In this document: piece by piece, positions 22,511 through 31,620 of the stretch | Layout: every line of letters begins with the position of its first letter | How positions within the stretch are numbered: position 1 is the first letter of the stretch | Assembly: GCF_001718695.1 (NCBI RefSeq) | Contig: NZ_CP013420.1 | Span: 1,240,001-1,304,000, forward strand | Source of the DNA: Burkholderia ubonensis | GTDB taxonomy: Bacteria; Pseudomonadota; Gammaproteobacteria; Burkholderiales; Burkholderiaceae | DNA: 64,000 nt | Direction: 5' to 3' | Program-made: the position numbers and the translations under genes | Notes under the pieces: generated by a model | What the model saw: the letters and a program-made list of their open reading frames with translations, nothing else | What the model was told of the DNA's origin: nothing | Databases searched by the model: none

Positions 22511-23190
22511 TGCACGCTCCCGGCGAGGAAGGCGACGGCCGGACCGAGCGTAACGCCGCCGGCCGTCTTGATCGCGACGTCCGGCAAGCCGGCATGCAGC
22601 TCGCGCCAGTTGACGCCCGCGCCGTCGTCGCGCAGCAGCTCGCCGTCGACGCGCATCGGCGCGCGCGCGTCGATCGCAGCGAGTCCGTCGAGCAGCGTCG
22701 CGGCGTGCGCGGCGCCCGGCAGCGGGAAGAACACGTCGAGATCCGATGCGCCGGTCAGGTAAGGCTCGCCCGTCAGCGCCTGCCACGCGAGGCTGCCGAA
22801 TACACGCCCCGGCACGCCGCAGCGCGCGCCGAGCGCCTCCAGGTCGAGCAGCGGCTGCCGCCACGCGGCGGGCGCGGCGCCGAGCACCGCCGCAATTGCC
22901 GGCGGCGCGCCGACCGATGCAAGCGCATCCACGCCGACGCTGACCGCGATGCGCCGCTTGCCCGCCGACGGCGGCAGCGGGATGCCGAGCGGCACGTCGC
23001 TGCCGTCGATTTCACCGGGCAGCGCGCGACGCACGACGAGCGGCCAGCCGCGCTCCGCCCATCGGCACACGGGCGCGTCGGCGGCGAGCGCCGCGTCGCG
23101 CGCGAACAGCGCCGCCCACCCCGCCGCCGTCAGCGTGACGAGGGTGTGGCGCCGCAGCGGCGCGTCACTGCGCGGCACGAGCGAGCTCAT
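22507..23190 (-). CDS. mdcG: Phosphoribosyl-dephospho-CoA transferase (MdcC holo-ACP synthase)
   Basis: 227 residues. MdcG is a nucleotidyltransferase that attaches the phosphoribosyl-dephospho-CoA group to MdcC. The metal-binding motif appears as TGASDLDVFFPL, and ITPLPP-like conserved N-terminal parts are LRRHTLVTL and IAVSVGVDAL. The ATG at 23190 is inside the 3' end of mdcE (26-base overlap), preferred over an upstream ATG that only reads mdcE shadow sequence. Confidence 0.92.
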   Translation of the reverse strand: MSSLVPRSDAPLRRHTLVTLTAAGWAALFARDAALAADAPVCRWAERGWPLVVRRALPGEIDGSDVPLGIPLPPSAGKRRIAVSVGVDALASVGAPPAIAAVLGAAPAAWRQPLLDLEALGARCGVPGRVFGSLAWQALTGEPYLTGASDLDVFFPLPGAAHAATLLDGLAAIDARAPMRVDGELLRDDGAGVNWRELHAGLPDVAIKTAGGVTLGPAVAFLAGSVQ

Positions 23191-23872
23191 GGACGCGCTG
23201 CGCGACGTCCGCCGCGACCGGACGGCCGCGCGCGGCGCGCCGGTCGACGCGGTCGGCCGGCCGGTCGAGCCATTCGGCGACTTGCGCATCGAGCCCGCGG
23301 GCCGGATCGAGCACCGCGTCGACCGCGCCCATCTTCACGAGGTTGTCGAGCCCCGGCGCGAACACCGGCGTCGAGCGCGCCTTCTCCTTGAGCACGTCGA
23401 GCGGCAGCTTCGTCACGCGCGCCATCGACGGCAGGTCCATCACTTCCGGGTCGGCGCCCGGCACCGCGAGCAGCACGCGCGTCGCGAGCGCGGTCGCGAT
23501 GAACGCGCCGGCGGCCGTGTGGCCGTATAGCAGGCCGATCGTCCGGTGCCCGGCGAGGTCGGCGTGCATCAGGCACTTCGCGAGATGCGACAGGCCTTCG
23601 TTCAGGCCCAGCAGCTCGTCGCGCTTGCTCATCCGCTGGCTGTCGCTGTCGACCAGCACGAGGATCGGCGTCGCGCCGCCGCGCTCCAGCGTGGCGAGCA
23701 CGTGCGACGCGAGCCGCAGCGCCTCGTCGATGCCGAACGGCAGCCGGTCGGCCACGCCGATCACGTCGACGCGCGTGCCGGCCAGCTCCGCGTGGCCGGA
23801 CAGCAGGCCGCCGTCGCGCACGATCGCGTGACCGTGCGGAAACAGCGACATGAGGACTTCATCGAGCGTCAT
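23165..23872 (-). CDS. mdcE: Malonate decarboxylase gamma subunit
   Basis: 235 residues of the carboxyltransferase (crotonase) fold. With MdcD it decarboxylates malonyl-ACP to acetyl-ACP. Conserved parts include PFGIDEALRLASHVL, LVDSDSQRMSKRDELLGLNE, and YGHTAAGAFIATAL with PSMARVTKL. The start at 23872 overlaps mdcD by 14 bases. Confidence 0.93.
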   Translation of the reverse strand: MTLDEVLMSLFPHGHAIVRDGGLLSGHAELAGTRVDVIGVADRLPFGIDEALRLASHVLATLERGGATPILVLVDSDSQRMSKRDELLGLNEGLSHLAKCLMHADLAGHRTIGLLYGHTAAGAFIATALATRVLLAVPGADPEVMDLPSMARVTKLPLDVLKEKARSTPVFAPGLDNLVKMGAVDAVLDPARGLDAQVAEWLDRPADRVDRRAARGRPVAADVAQRVHELARAAQ

Positions 23873-24797
23873 GCGAGGGCTCCTGGAGTTGGTCGGCAAG
23901 CGCGGCGAACGCGGCATCCGGCATGCCGGGAATGTCCTCCGGCGCGCTCGCGCCGAGCGTGCGCCACACGTCGAGCGCATCGGCGCACGCGCCGAATCGC
24001 GCGACCCGCGCTTCGAGCCGCGCCTGCTCCGCGCGCAGCATCGCCGCGTCGAACGCCGGCGCGCGGCCGATCAGCTCGAGCGCGGCCGCGCGGAACGCGT
24101 CGGGCGTATCGGCGACGTAGCGGTCCGCGCCGCCGATCAGCCGCCGGTGCTTGCCGCCCATCGTGCGCCAGATCAGCGCGCGGTCCTTCGCGTCGAATTC
24201 CTCGACACCGCGATGGGTCTCGATCACTTCCGGCCCGGACACGCTGATGCGGCCCTGCTCCGACACCGCCAGCGCCGAGCAGCACGCGGCGAGCAGCCCG
24301 CCGCCGCCGTAGCAGCCCGCGCGCCCGCCGATCAGCCCGATCACCGGCACGCCGGCCGCGCGCGCGTCGACCAGCGCGCGCATGATCTCGGCGATCGCGA
24401 GCTCGCCCGCGTTCGCTTCCTGCAGCCGCACGCCGCCCGTGTCGAACAGGATCAGCACCGGCGCCGCCGTGCCCAGCTCGCGCGCGGCGCGCAGCAGGCC
24501 CGTGAGCTTCGCGCCGTGCACTTCGCCGAACGCGCCGCCCATGAAGCGGCCCTCCTGCGCGGCGACCAGCACCGGCTTGCCGTCGAGCAGGCCGCGCCCG
24601 ACGACCATCCCGTCGTCGAACTGCTGCGGCAGGTCGAACAGCGGCAGATGCGGGCTCGTCACGCGCTCGGCCGGCCCGAGGAATTCGGTGAAGCTGCCCG
24701 CGTCGAGCAGGCCGTCGAGGCGCTGCCGCGCGGACGCCTCGTACCAGCTCGACGCGTTCGCGACGAACGCGGGTGCGTCGTGGATCACGTCGCTCAT
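23859..24797 (-). CDS. mdcD: Malonate decarboxylase beta subunit
   Basis: 312 residues of the carboxyltransferase family. Conserved blocks: FTEFLGPAERVTSPHLP, AAQEGRFMGGAFGEVHGAK, LFDTGGVRLQEANAGELA and GRAGCYGGGGLLAAC, the oxyanion-hole region. It forms the decarboxylase core with MdcE. The start at 24797 overlaps mdcC's stop by 4 bases. Confidence 0.95.
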   Translation of the reverse strand: MSDVIHDAPAFVANASSWYEASARQRLDGLLDAGSFTEFLGPAERVTSPHLPLFDLPQQFDDGMVVGRGLLDGKPVLVAAQEGRFMGGAFGEVHGAKLTGLLRAARELGTAAPVLILFDTGGVRLQEANAGELAIAEIMRALVDARAAGVPVIGLIGGRAGCYGGGGLLAACCSALAVSEQGRISVSGPEVIETHRGVEEFDAKDRALIWRTMGGKHRRLIGGADRYVADTPDAFRAAALELIGRAPAFDAAMLRAEQARLEARVARFGACADALDVWRTLGASAPEDIPGMPDAAFAALADQLQEPSHDAR

Positions 24798-25111
24798 GCC
24801 GCCTCCCCTTCGATCGCCCGCACGGCCTGCGCGAGCCGCAGCGACACCATGTCGGGCCGCGCGCCGCCGTCGTTGATCGACAGCTTCAGGCCGCCCGGCG
24901 CGCGCCGCTCGACGAAATCGGACACCACCGCCTGCCAGACCGCGCCGAAGCCGACCGCCGCGGTGCGGATGTCGATCTCGCACGCGTTGCCCGGCAGCAC
25001 CCGTTCGACCAGCACTTCGAGATTGCCGGACGCGACCACGCCGACGAGCGCCGTGGCCAGTTCGCCCTTCGCGCGCGCACGCGCGGTGAAGCGATAGTTC
25101 AACTGTTCCAT
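24794..25111 (-). CDS. mdcC: Malonate decarboxylase acyl carrier protein (delta subunit)
   Basis: A 105-residue carrier protein. The prosthetic-group Ser is Ser28 in GVVASGNLEVLVE, equivalent to the modified Ser of Klebsiella MdcC. GLKLSINDGGARPD and the C-terminal helix follow the family. It lies 11 bases after mdcA. Confidence 0.95.
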   Translation of the reverse strand: MEQLNYRFTARARAKGELATALVGVVASGNLEVLVERVLPGNACEIDIRTAAVGFGAVWQAVVSDFVERRAPGGLKLSINDGGARPDMVSLRLAQAVRAIEGEAA

Positions 25112-25122
25112 TGCCCTCTTCC

Positions 25123-26769
25123 TTACCAGTTGCGGAACCGCGCCGGCGGCGCGTACAGCCCGCCCGACCAGTGCACGAGATCCTTGATCGAGCGCGCGGC
25201 GAGCCAGCGGCGGTCCGCATCGAGCGGATCGATGCCGAGATCTTCCGGGCGCCGGATCACGCCGCGCTCGCGCAGCCGCTCGACCGTCTTCCGGTCGCGG
25301 CCGCGGCCGACTTCCGTATAGCCCGCGACGCCGCGAATCGCCTGCTCGCGCTCGTCCTTGTCGCGGCACATCAGCAGGTTCGCGATCCCCTCCTCGGTGA
25401 CGATGTGCGTGACGTCGTCGCCGTACACCATGATCGGCGCGAGGTCGAGCTGCAGCTTGTCGGCGAGCTTCAGCGCATCGAGCTTCTCGACGAACATCGG
25501 CACGTTCTTGTCGCCGAAGGTCTCGCCGATCTGCACGACGAGCTTGCGGCCGCGCCGCAGCGCCGCCGGCGTGTCGGGGTCGGCCTCCTCGCCGGCCTTC
25601 AGCCACGGCTCGCTCGGATGGCGCCGGCCGCGCGCGTCGCTGCCCATGTTCGGCGCGCCGCCGAAGCCGGCGATGCGCTCGGCCGTGACCGTCGACGAAT
25701 GGCCGGACAGGTCGATCTGCAGCGTCGAGCCGATGAACATGTCGCACGCGTAGAGGCCGGCCGTCTGGCAAAACGCGCGATTCGAGCGCAGCGAGCCGTC
25801 GGGGCCCGTGAACCACACGTCGGAGCGCGCGCGGATGTAGTCGTCCATCCCGACTTCTGAGCCGAAACAGTGGATCTGCTCGACCCAGCCCGATTCGATC
25901 GCGGGAATCAGCGTCGGGTGCGGATTGAGCGCCCAGTGCGTGCCGACCTTGCCCTTCAGCCCGAGCTTCTCGCCGTAGGTCGGCAGCAGCAGCTCGATCG
26001 CCGCGGTGTTGAAGCCGATCCCGTGGTTCAGGCGCTTGATGCCGTACGGCTGGTAGATCCCCTTCAATGCGAGCATCGCGGTCAAGATCTGGGTCTCGGT
26101 GATCGCGGCCGGGTCGCGCGTGAACAGCGGCTCGACGTAGAACGGCCGCCCGGCCTCGACGACGAAATGCACGCGGTCGCCCGGGATGTCCACGCGCGGC
26201 ACCTTGTCGACGATGCGGTCGACCTGCGCGATCACGATGCCGTCCTTGAATGCCGTGGCCTCGACGACGGTCGGCGTGTCCTCGGTGTTCGGGCCCGTGT
26301 ACAGGTTGCCGTCGGCGTCGGCGCTGACCGCGGCGATCAGCGCGACCTGCGGCGTGAGGTCGATGAAGTAGCGCGCGAACAGTTCGAGATAGGTGTGCAC
26401 CGCGCCGAGCGCGATCTTGCCGCCGAACAGCAGCTTCGCGATCCGCTGCGACTGCGGACCCGAATAGGCGAAATCGAGGCGCTTCGCGATGCCCCGCTCG
26501 AACACGTCGAGATGCTCGGGCAGCACGACGCCCGACTGCACCATGTGCAGGTCGTGCACCTTCGCGCTGTCGACGTCGGCGAGCGCCGTCGCGAGCAGGT
26601 CGGCCTGCTTCTGGTTGTCGCCTTCGAGGCAGACCCGGTCGCCCGGCCGCAGGACCGCTTCCAGCAATGCCACGGCGTCGCGCGCGTCGACCCGCTTGCC
26701 CCGCGCGAGGTGCGCGCCGGCCGCGACGCGTGCATCGCGCGCGAGTCGCGCGTGATTCCATCCCGTCAT
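25123..26769 (-). CDS. mdcA: Malonate decarboxylase alpha subunit (acetyl-ACP:malonate ACP transferase)
   Basis: 548 residues, a CoA-transferase-like enzyme that exchanges acetyl for malonyl on MdcC. Recognisable blocks are LRPGDRVCLEGDNQKQADLL near 42-60, HDLHMVQSGVVLPEHL, GPNTEDTPTVVEATAF, IEQIHCFGSEVGMDDYIRAR-type sequence near 310, and YACDMFIGSTLQIDL. The ATG at 26769 is the only one before the conserved WNHARLARDARV start. It is separated from madM by 113 bases, the largest internal gap of the locus, which may hold a second promoter. Confidence 0.96.
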   Translation of the reverse strand: MTGWNHARLARDARVAAGAHLARGKRVDARDAVALLEAVLRPGDRVCLEGDNQKQADLLATALADVDSAKVHDLHMVQSGVVLPEHLDVFERGIAKRLDFAYSGPQSQRIAKLLFGGKIALGAVHTYLELFARYFIDLTPQVALIAAVSADADGNLYTGPNTEDTPTVVEATAFKDGIVIAQVDRIVDKVPRVDIPGDRVHFVVEAGRPFYVEPLFTRDPAAITETQILTAMLALKGIYQPYGIKRLNHGIGFNTAAIELLLPTYGEKLGLKGKVGTHWALNPHPTLIPAIESGWVEQIHCFGSEVGMDDYIRARSDVWFTGPDGSLRSNRAFCQTAGLYACDMFIGSTLQIDLSGHSSTVTAERIAGFGGAPNMGSDARGRRHPSEPWLKAGEEADPDTPAALRRGRKLVVQIGETFGDKNVPMFVEKLDALKLADKLQLDLAPIMVYGDDVTHIVTEEGIANLLMCRDKDEREQAIRGVAGYTEVGRGRDRKTVERLRERGVIRRPEDLGIDPLDADRRWLAARSIKDLVHWSGGLYAPPARFRNW

Positions 26770-26882
26770 AGAGTTCTCCTGCCAAGCCTGCTCGTGATTC
26801 GGTTCAGCGGCATTCTAAGCCGGCCGCCGCCGTCGATTGATGATGATGTCCAATGCGACCCAGAGGCCGCCGCGATGGATGG

Positions 26883-27665
26883 TCACGCACCGACCAGCGC
26901 GCGCGTCGCGAAGAACAGCACCGACGGCCCGAGCAGGCAGCCGATGCCGGTGTGGAACGTCGCGACCAGCGCGCCGTACGGCACGAGCCGGCGGTCGGTC
27001 GCGGCGAGGCCCGCGCTCACGCCGCTCACGGTGCCGGCGAGGCCGCCGAAGATCATCGCGGAGCGCGGCGTCTTCAGCCCCATGAAACCGGCCGCGAGCG
27101 GCGTGCCGACCATCACGATGATCGCCTTCACGAGCCCGGTCGCGATGCTGAGCGCGATCACGTCGGAGCTCGCGCCGATCGCGGCGCCGGTGACCGGCCC
27201 GACGATGTAGGTGACGGCGCCCGCGCCGATCGTCGTCATGCTGACCGCATCCGTGTAGCCGAACGCGCGGGCGACGCACGCGCCGACGATGAACGGCAGC
27301 ACGGTGCCGAGCAACAGCGACAGCACGCCGACCATTCCGGCCTTCCGCGCCTCGGCCGGCTGCACTTCGAACGCGGTCGCGACGATCGCGAAATCGCGCA
27401 GCATCGCGCCGCCCATCAGGCCGACGCCGGCGAACAGCGGCACGTCGGCGATGCCCTTCGCGCCGCCGGTGAACGCACCGCCGGCATACGCGAGCGCGAG
27501 GCCGATCAGGATCGCGATCGCCGAGCCGTGCACGCGGCCGAACGTGAGCTTGTGCGACGCGATCGACGCGATCCACATGACCAGGCCGACGAGCGCGAAC
27601 GACGCGACGAGGCCGTTATGGGCGACGGTTTTTTCGAGCATCTGCAGCATCGCGGCCTCCGTCAT
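26883..27665 (-). CDS. madM: Malonate transporter subunit MadM
   Basis: 260 residues with about eight membrane segments. MadL and MadM together import malonate as a sodium or proton symporter. The N-terminus LEKTVAHNGLVASFALVGL and the Gly-rich VTYIVGPVTGAAIGASSDVIALSIATG segment match MadM. The start at 27665 overlaps madL's stop by ATGA. Confidence 0.93.
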   Translation of the reverse strand: MTEAAMLQMLEKTVAHNGLVASFALVGLVMWIASIASHKLTFGRVHGSAIAILIGLALAYAGGAFTGGAKGIADVPLFAGVGLMGGAMLRDFAIVATAFEVQPAEARKAGMVGVLSLLLGTVLPFIVGACVARAFGYTDAVSMTTIGAGAVTYIVGPVTGAAIGASSDVIALSIATGLVKAIIVMVGTPLAAGFMGLKTPRSAMIFGGLAGTVSGVSAGLAATDRRLVPYGALVATFHTGIGCLLGPSVLFFATRALVGA

Positions 27666-28057
27666 TGCTGGTCGAATTGCGGGACGACGGCGAACGCCGT
27701 GTCGTCGCGGCCGGTGCGCGCGAGCACCGCGATGCAGCCCGCGCAGATCACGACCGCGCCGACGGCGGCCAGCAGCGCGACCGGCCCGCCCTTCAGCGCG
27801 GCGACGACGTTCTGGTTCGCGGCCATCGCGACGACGACCGGGATGTACATCGCGCCCCAGAAGCCGACGCCCGCCTCGGTCTCCTTCGGCAGCCAGCCGC
27901 GGCGGTGCAGGTAAAGGCGCAGGCCGATCAGCAGCAGCATCGCGATGCCGACGCCGCCGACGTTGGTCTTCACGCCGATCGCGGCGCCCAGCAGGTCGCC
28001 GAGGAACAGCCCGGCCAGATGGCAGAACGCAAGCAGCGCGGTTCCGTAGATGATCAT
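27662..28057 (-). CDS. madL: Malonate transporter subunit MadL
   Basis: 131 residues, four membrane segments. MIIYGTALLAFCHLAGLFLG followed by IGVKTNVGGVGIAMLLL is typical of MadL. It is the first gene of the nine-gene malonate operon, opposite the LysR regulator. Confidence 0.93.
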   Translation of the reverse strand: MIIYGTALLAFCHLAGLFLGDLLGAAIGVKTNVGGVGIAMLLLIGLRLYLHRRGWLPKETEAGVGFWGAMYIPVVVAMAANQNVVAALKGGPVALLAAVGAVVICAGCIAVLARTGRDDTAFAVVPQFDQQ

Positions 28058-28283
28058 GAGTCTCGTCTCCTTCCAGGTGTCTCCCGCGGCGGTGCGCCGC
28101 GGCCCCGGCGGCTCGTCGTGCGAGCGCATTCTCGGGCGGTCGATGGGATGATGCGGCTTCGGGTCCGCGCCCGGATGCCGTAGACTGCCCGAAGCAGCCG
28201 CCGGCGTGGGGCGTGAGCCGATACTAGCGCCGCAAAATCCGGCCATTTATGAAGTTGTCGAAACCGATTCAGTGGGTTTAGCA
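28058..28283. promoter_or_regulatory. Divergent control region of the malonate operon and its regulator
   Basis: 226 bases between madL (minus) and the LysR gene (plus). The half next to the LysR start is AT-richer (about 28240-28283) and is the likely regulator binding and promoter zone. No exact operator is assigned by eye. Confidence 0.5.
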
Positions 28284-29132
28284 ATGCGTCCGTTACCGCC
28301 CGAGCTGCTGCGCAGCTTCGTCGCCGTCGCCCAGTCCGGCAGCTTCACCGCCGCGTCCGAGCGCGTGAGCCTGTCGCAGTCCACCGTCAGCCAGCACATC
28401 CGCCGCCTCGAGGAGCTGCTCGACCGGCCGCTGTTCGAGCGCGACACCCGCAACGTGCGCCTGTCGCAGCACGGCGACGCGCTGTTGCGCTACGCGGTGC
28501 GCATCCTCGAGCTGATGGACGAGGCCGTCACGTCGGTGTGCGGGCCGCCGCTGTCGGGCAAGGTGCGGCTCGCGATGTCGGAGGATTTCGCGTCGGCGCA
28601 CCTGACCGCCGCGCTCGCGAGCTTCGTGCAGCGCAACCCGGACGTCGAGCTGGCGATCGCGACCGGGCTGTCCGGCGACCTGTTCGACGCGCTCGACGAA
28701 GGCCGGCACGACCTCGTATTCGCGAAGCGGATCGCCGGCAGCCGGCGCGGCCGCGTGATCCGCAGCGAGCCGCTGTACTGGTGCACCGGCCCCGAATCGC
28801 GGATCACCGGCCACGAGACGGTGCTGCCGCTCGCGCTGCATCCGGAGCCGAGCGTGTCGCGGCGCCGCGTGCTCGAAACGCTCGACGCGATCGGCCGGCC
28901 GTACCGGATCGCAGTGGTGAGCAGCAGCGTCGCGGTGCTGCGCGCGGCCGCCAGCGCGGGGCTCGGCGTCAGTGCGTTCGCGGGCTACGTGATCCCGGCC
29001 GGCCTCGCGCGGCTCGACGCGGGGCTGCCCGCGCTCGGCGAGCTCGAATACGTGATCGACCGCCCCGCCGCCGCGTCGCGCTCGACGCTCGCGCTGGAGG
29101 CGACGCTGATCGCGGCGGCGGCGGGGTTGTAG
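28284..29132 (+). CDS. mdcR: LysR-family regulator of the malonate operon (MdcR-type)
   Basis: 282 residues from the ATG at 28284. The N-terminal winged HTH is LPPELLRSFVAVAQSGSFTA...SLSQSTVSQHIRRLEELL; the rest is the periplasmic-binding-like effector domain. It is divergent from madL, the usual place for a LysR regulator controlling the adjacent operon, so the effector is probably malonate or a malonate-derived metabolite (inference). Confidence 0.88.
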   Translation: MRPLPPELLRSFVAVAQSGSFTAASERVSLSQSTVSQHIRRLEELLDRPLFERDTRNVRLSQHGDALLRYAVRILELMDEAVTSVCGPPLSGKVRLAMSEDFASAHLTAALASFVQRNPDVELAIATGLSGDLFDALDEGRHDLVFAKRIAGSRRGRVIRSEPLYWCTGPESRITGHETVLPLALHPEPSVSRRRVLETLDAIGRPYRIAVVSSSVAVLRAAASAGLGVSAFAGYVIPAGLARLDAGLPALGELEYVIDRPAAASRSTLALEATLIAAAAGL

Positions 29133-29359
29133 CGGGATGCGTCGCGGTCGCGACGGTGGCGGCGGTCGAGGGCGGCGTCGAACGTGAGCCACGGCGACGC
29201 GTCGCGACACGCCGCCGCCACCGCTGCAATCCACCCTCTTGAAATGCCGCTCGCCGGCCACTAACTAAGCGTCATCAGGCAATGCCCACCACGCGCACCG
29301 TGCGCGTCGACGGGGCTGCGTCGGCGCGTATTCCGCGCTTCACGTTCAGGAGGACCATC

Positions 29360-29800
29360 ATGAGCGGTATGTATTTCGGCAACGATCTGTTCGACGAATT
29401 CACGCGCCTGCAGCGGCAGATGGCGAGCCTGTTCGGCGAACTGCCGACCGGCATCCGAGCGGTGCGGCCCACCGCGTTCCCCGCGCTCAACATCGGCGCG
29501 ACCGACGATGCGATCGAGATCGTCGCGTTCGCCCCGGGCATGGCCGCGGCGGACTTCGACGTGTCGATCGACAAGGATCTGCTGACGATCGGCGGCGAAC
29601 GCAAGCCGGCGCCGCGCAACGACGGCGACGACGTGCGCACGTATGCGCAGGAGCGCTTCCACGGCGCGTTCCGCCGCGTCGTCGAGCTGCCGCGCAACGC
29701 CGATCCGGACAACGTGAGCGCGCGCTACGAGAACGGCTGCCTGCTGGTCCGCATCGGCCGGCGCGAGGAATCGAAGCCGCGTGCCATCACCGTTCAGTGA
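29360..29800 (+). CDS. Small heat-shock protein, Hsp20 family (first of pair)
   Basis: 146 residues. The alpha-crystallin domain spans about 40-140 with DFDVSIDKDLLTIGGERK and the hydrophobic end CLLVRIGRREESKPRAITV. Such chaperones bind unfolding proteins as oligomers. The ATG at 29360 follows AGGAGG by 6 bases; an upstream in-frame ATG is ignored. It is followed 16 bases later by a second Hsp20 gene in one operon. Confidence 0.92.
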   Translation: MSGMYFGNDLFDEFTRLQRQMASLFGELPTGIRAVRPTAFPALNIGATDDAIEIVAFAPGMAAADFDVSIDKDLLTIGGERKPAPRNDGDDVRTYAQERFHGAFRRVVELPRNADPDNVSARYENGCLLVRIGRREESKPRAITVQ

Positions 29801-29816
29801 ACTTCAGGAGACCGAC

Positions 29817-30233
29817 ATGAACACGAGCCAGACCCTGACCGAACGTCCAACCGACGCCGCACAGCCGGCCGCCGCCGCTGCCGAAGGCGCGCGCCGGCCC
29901 GCGATCGCGCCGGCCGTCGACATCGTCGAGGACCGCCGCGGCGTCACGCTGCGCGCGGACCTGCCCGGCGTGCCGCGCGAAAACCTCGACGTGAAGGTGC
30001 ATGACAACACGCTGTCGATCGATGCGCAGGTGCACATCGACCTGCCCACCGAGCTGCGGGTCCGGCACGCCGAACTGCGTGCGCCGCGTTTCGCGCGCGC
30101 GTTCACGCTGAGCCCGGATCTCGATACGTCGAACATCGTCGCGAACCTGCGCGACGGCGTGCTGACGCTGACGATCCCGCGCCGCGAAGAAGCGCGTCCG
30201 CGCCGTATCGACGTGACGGTCGACGGCGCGTAA
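29817..30233 (+). CDS. Small heat-shock protein, Hsp20 family (second of pair)
   Basis: 138 residues, with an Ala-rich N-terminal arm (1-30) and an alpha-crystallin domain at 33-130: TLRADLPGVPRENLDVKVHD and DGVLTLTIPRREEARPR. It is diverged from the upstream copy, and the two may form mixed oligomers, as paired Hsp20s do elsewhere (inference). It ends before a good terminator. Confidence 0.92.
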   Translation: MNTSQTLTERPTDAAQPAAAAAEGARRPAIAPAVDIVEDRRGVTLRADLPGVPRENLDVKVHDNTLSIDAQVHIDLPTELRVRHAELRAPRFARAFTLSPDLDTSNIVANLRDGVLTLTIPRREEARPRRIDVTVDGA

Positions 30234-30267
30234 GCGCGCGAAAACCGGCCGACGACGACATGCGATG

Positions 30268-30304
30268 AAATCCCCGCCGGGCATGGTCCCGGACGGGGAT
30301 TTTT
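30268..30304 (+). terminator. Rho-independent terminator after the hsp20 pair
   Basis: AAATCCCCG (30268-30276) pairs with CGGGGATTT (30294-30302), with an inner 5-bp stem CCGGG/CCCGG and one bulged A, followed by a run of Ts. Confidence 0.88.
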
Positions 30305-30337
30305 CACATGCGGCGGCCCACGCCCGCGCAGCCGCGT

Positions 30338-30673
30338 TCAATCGAAATCGAAGATGTCGAACACCGACCGCTTGCGCCGCTGGCCGCCGTGCCGATGGCG
30401 GTCGTCGTCGGCGCGCGCGTCGCGCGGCCAGCCCCCGTCTCGGCCGCGCGGCGCGTGGCGATCGGGCCGCCCGTCAGCCGGTGCGTTAGCCCGTGCGTCG
30501 TTCCGTACATCGTTCCGTACATCGGGCCGTACCTCGCCGGTTTCGCGCGCGATCAGCTTGTCGAGTTCGCCGCGATCGAGCCACACGCCGCGGCACGTCG
30601 GGCAATAGTCGATCTCGATCGACTGGCGCTCGGCCATCAGCAGGTCCGGCGTCTTGCAGACAGGGCATTTCAT
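30338..30673 (-). CDS. zf-TFIIB-type zinc-finger protein
   Basis: 111 residues. Two CxxC pairs (Cys3/Cys6 and Cys24/Cys27) form a TFIIB-like zinc ribbon: MKCPVCKTPDLLMAERQS, then IDYCPTCRGVWLDRGEL. From about residue 45 the chain becomes Arg/Asp/His-rich and repetitive (RPDV-RNDV-RNDA) and ends VFDIFDFD. Function unknown; these proteins are common and usually annotated only by domain. It is downstream of the TerC-like gene on the same strand. Confidence 0.85.
   Translation of the reverse strand: MKCPVCKTPDLLMAERQSIEIDYCPTCRGVWLDRGELDKLIARETGEVRPDVRNDVRNDARANAPADGRPDRHAPRGRDGGWPRDARADDDRHRHGGQRRKRSVFDIFDFD
30499..30534. repeat. 12-bp tandem repeat in the zinc-finger gene
   Basis: CGTTCCGTACAT occurs twice exactly (30499-30510, 30511-30522) and a third time imperfectly (30523-30534), in frame, giving the RNDV repeats. 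Confidence 0.9.
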
Positions 30674-30756
30674 CAGGCTGCTCCTTCGGGACTGGATTGC
30701 GCATCGGCGGCGGGCGTCGCCCGCCCGCCGGCTCGTTCGGTGACGCGCAGCTACGC

Positions 30757-31512
30757 TCAGTGACGCTCGGCCCGCGCCGCACGCTTCGCCTTCGCGCGCC
30801 GCGCCAGCATGTTCATGCCCTCGACGAACGCCGAGAACGCCATTGCCGCGTAGATGTAGCCCTTCGGCACGTGCGAGCCGAAGCCTTCGGCGATCAGCGT
30901 CATGCCGATCACGACGAGGAACGACAGCGCGAGCATCACGATCGTCGGGTTGCGGTCGATGAAGCGCGCGAGCGGCTGCGCGGCGAACAGCATCACGGTC
31001 ACGGCGGCGATCACGGCGACGAACATGATCGGGATGTGCTCGGTCATGCCGATCGCGGTCACGATGCTGTCGATCGAGAACACGATGTCGAGCATCAGGA
31101 TCTGGCCGACCGCCGCCCACATCGTCAGGCCGGGCGTGCCGTTCGACGCGCCGGCGTCGCCGCCGTCGCGCGACACGTGATGATGGATCTCGGTGGTCGC
31201 CTTCCAGACGAGGAACAGGCCGCCCGCCAGCAGGATCATGTCGCGCCACGAGAACGCATGGTCGAACAGCGAGAACACCGGCTCGGTCAGGCGCGCGATC
31301 CACGCGACGGTGCCGAGCAGCGCGAGCCGCATCACGAGCGCAAGGCCGATGCCGAGCCGCTGCGTGCGGGCGCGCTGCGCTTCGGGCAGCTTGTTGCTGA
31401 GGATCGAGATGAAGATCAGGTTGTCGATGCCGAGCACGACTTCCATCACGACGAGCGTCAGGAGCGCGGCCCATACGGCGGGATCGGCGGCAAGCGTCAG
31501 CAGATAGTCCAT
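30757..31512 (-). CDS. TerC/YgdQ-family integral membrane protein
   Basis: 251 residues with seven membrane segments. The acidic motifs of the TerC superfamily are present: [16 protein letters not shown] near 22-37 and [16 protein letters not shown] near 140-155. Family members are linked to tellurium resistance and, more recently, metal (Mn) export; this subtype is uncharacterised as far as I know. The ATG at 31512 is preferred to one 16 codons upstream. It is divergent from nhaR. Confidence 0.87.
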   Translation of the reverse strand: MDYLLTLAADPAVWAALLTLVVMEVVLGIDNLIFISILSNKLPEAQRARTQRLGIGLALVMRLALLGTVAWIARLTEPVFSLFDHAFSWRDMILLAGGLFLVWKATTEIHHHVSRDGGDAGASNGTPGLTMWAAVGQILMLDIVFSIDSIVTAIGMTEHIPIMFVAVIAAVTVMLFAAQPLARFIDRNPTIVMLALSFLVVIGMTLIAEGFGSHVPKGYIYAAMAFSAFVEGMNMLARRAKAKRAARAERH

Positions 31513-31620
31513 GAGGTTCGGGAAACGAAGGTGGAAAACCCCGATTATCGGCATCCGCACAATTCGAAAAAATCAGCGACAATCTGATCTTTGTTTCGGT
31601 TTTTCCGATATATCGATCCG

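Noticed and set aside
28058..28283. Exact LysR T-N11-A operator in the malonate control region
   Set aside because: Several loose matches exist by chance in the AT-rich part; none was clearly symmetrical, so no site was assigned.
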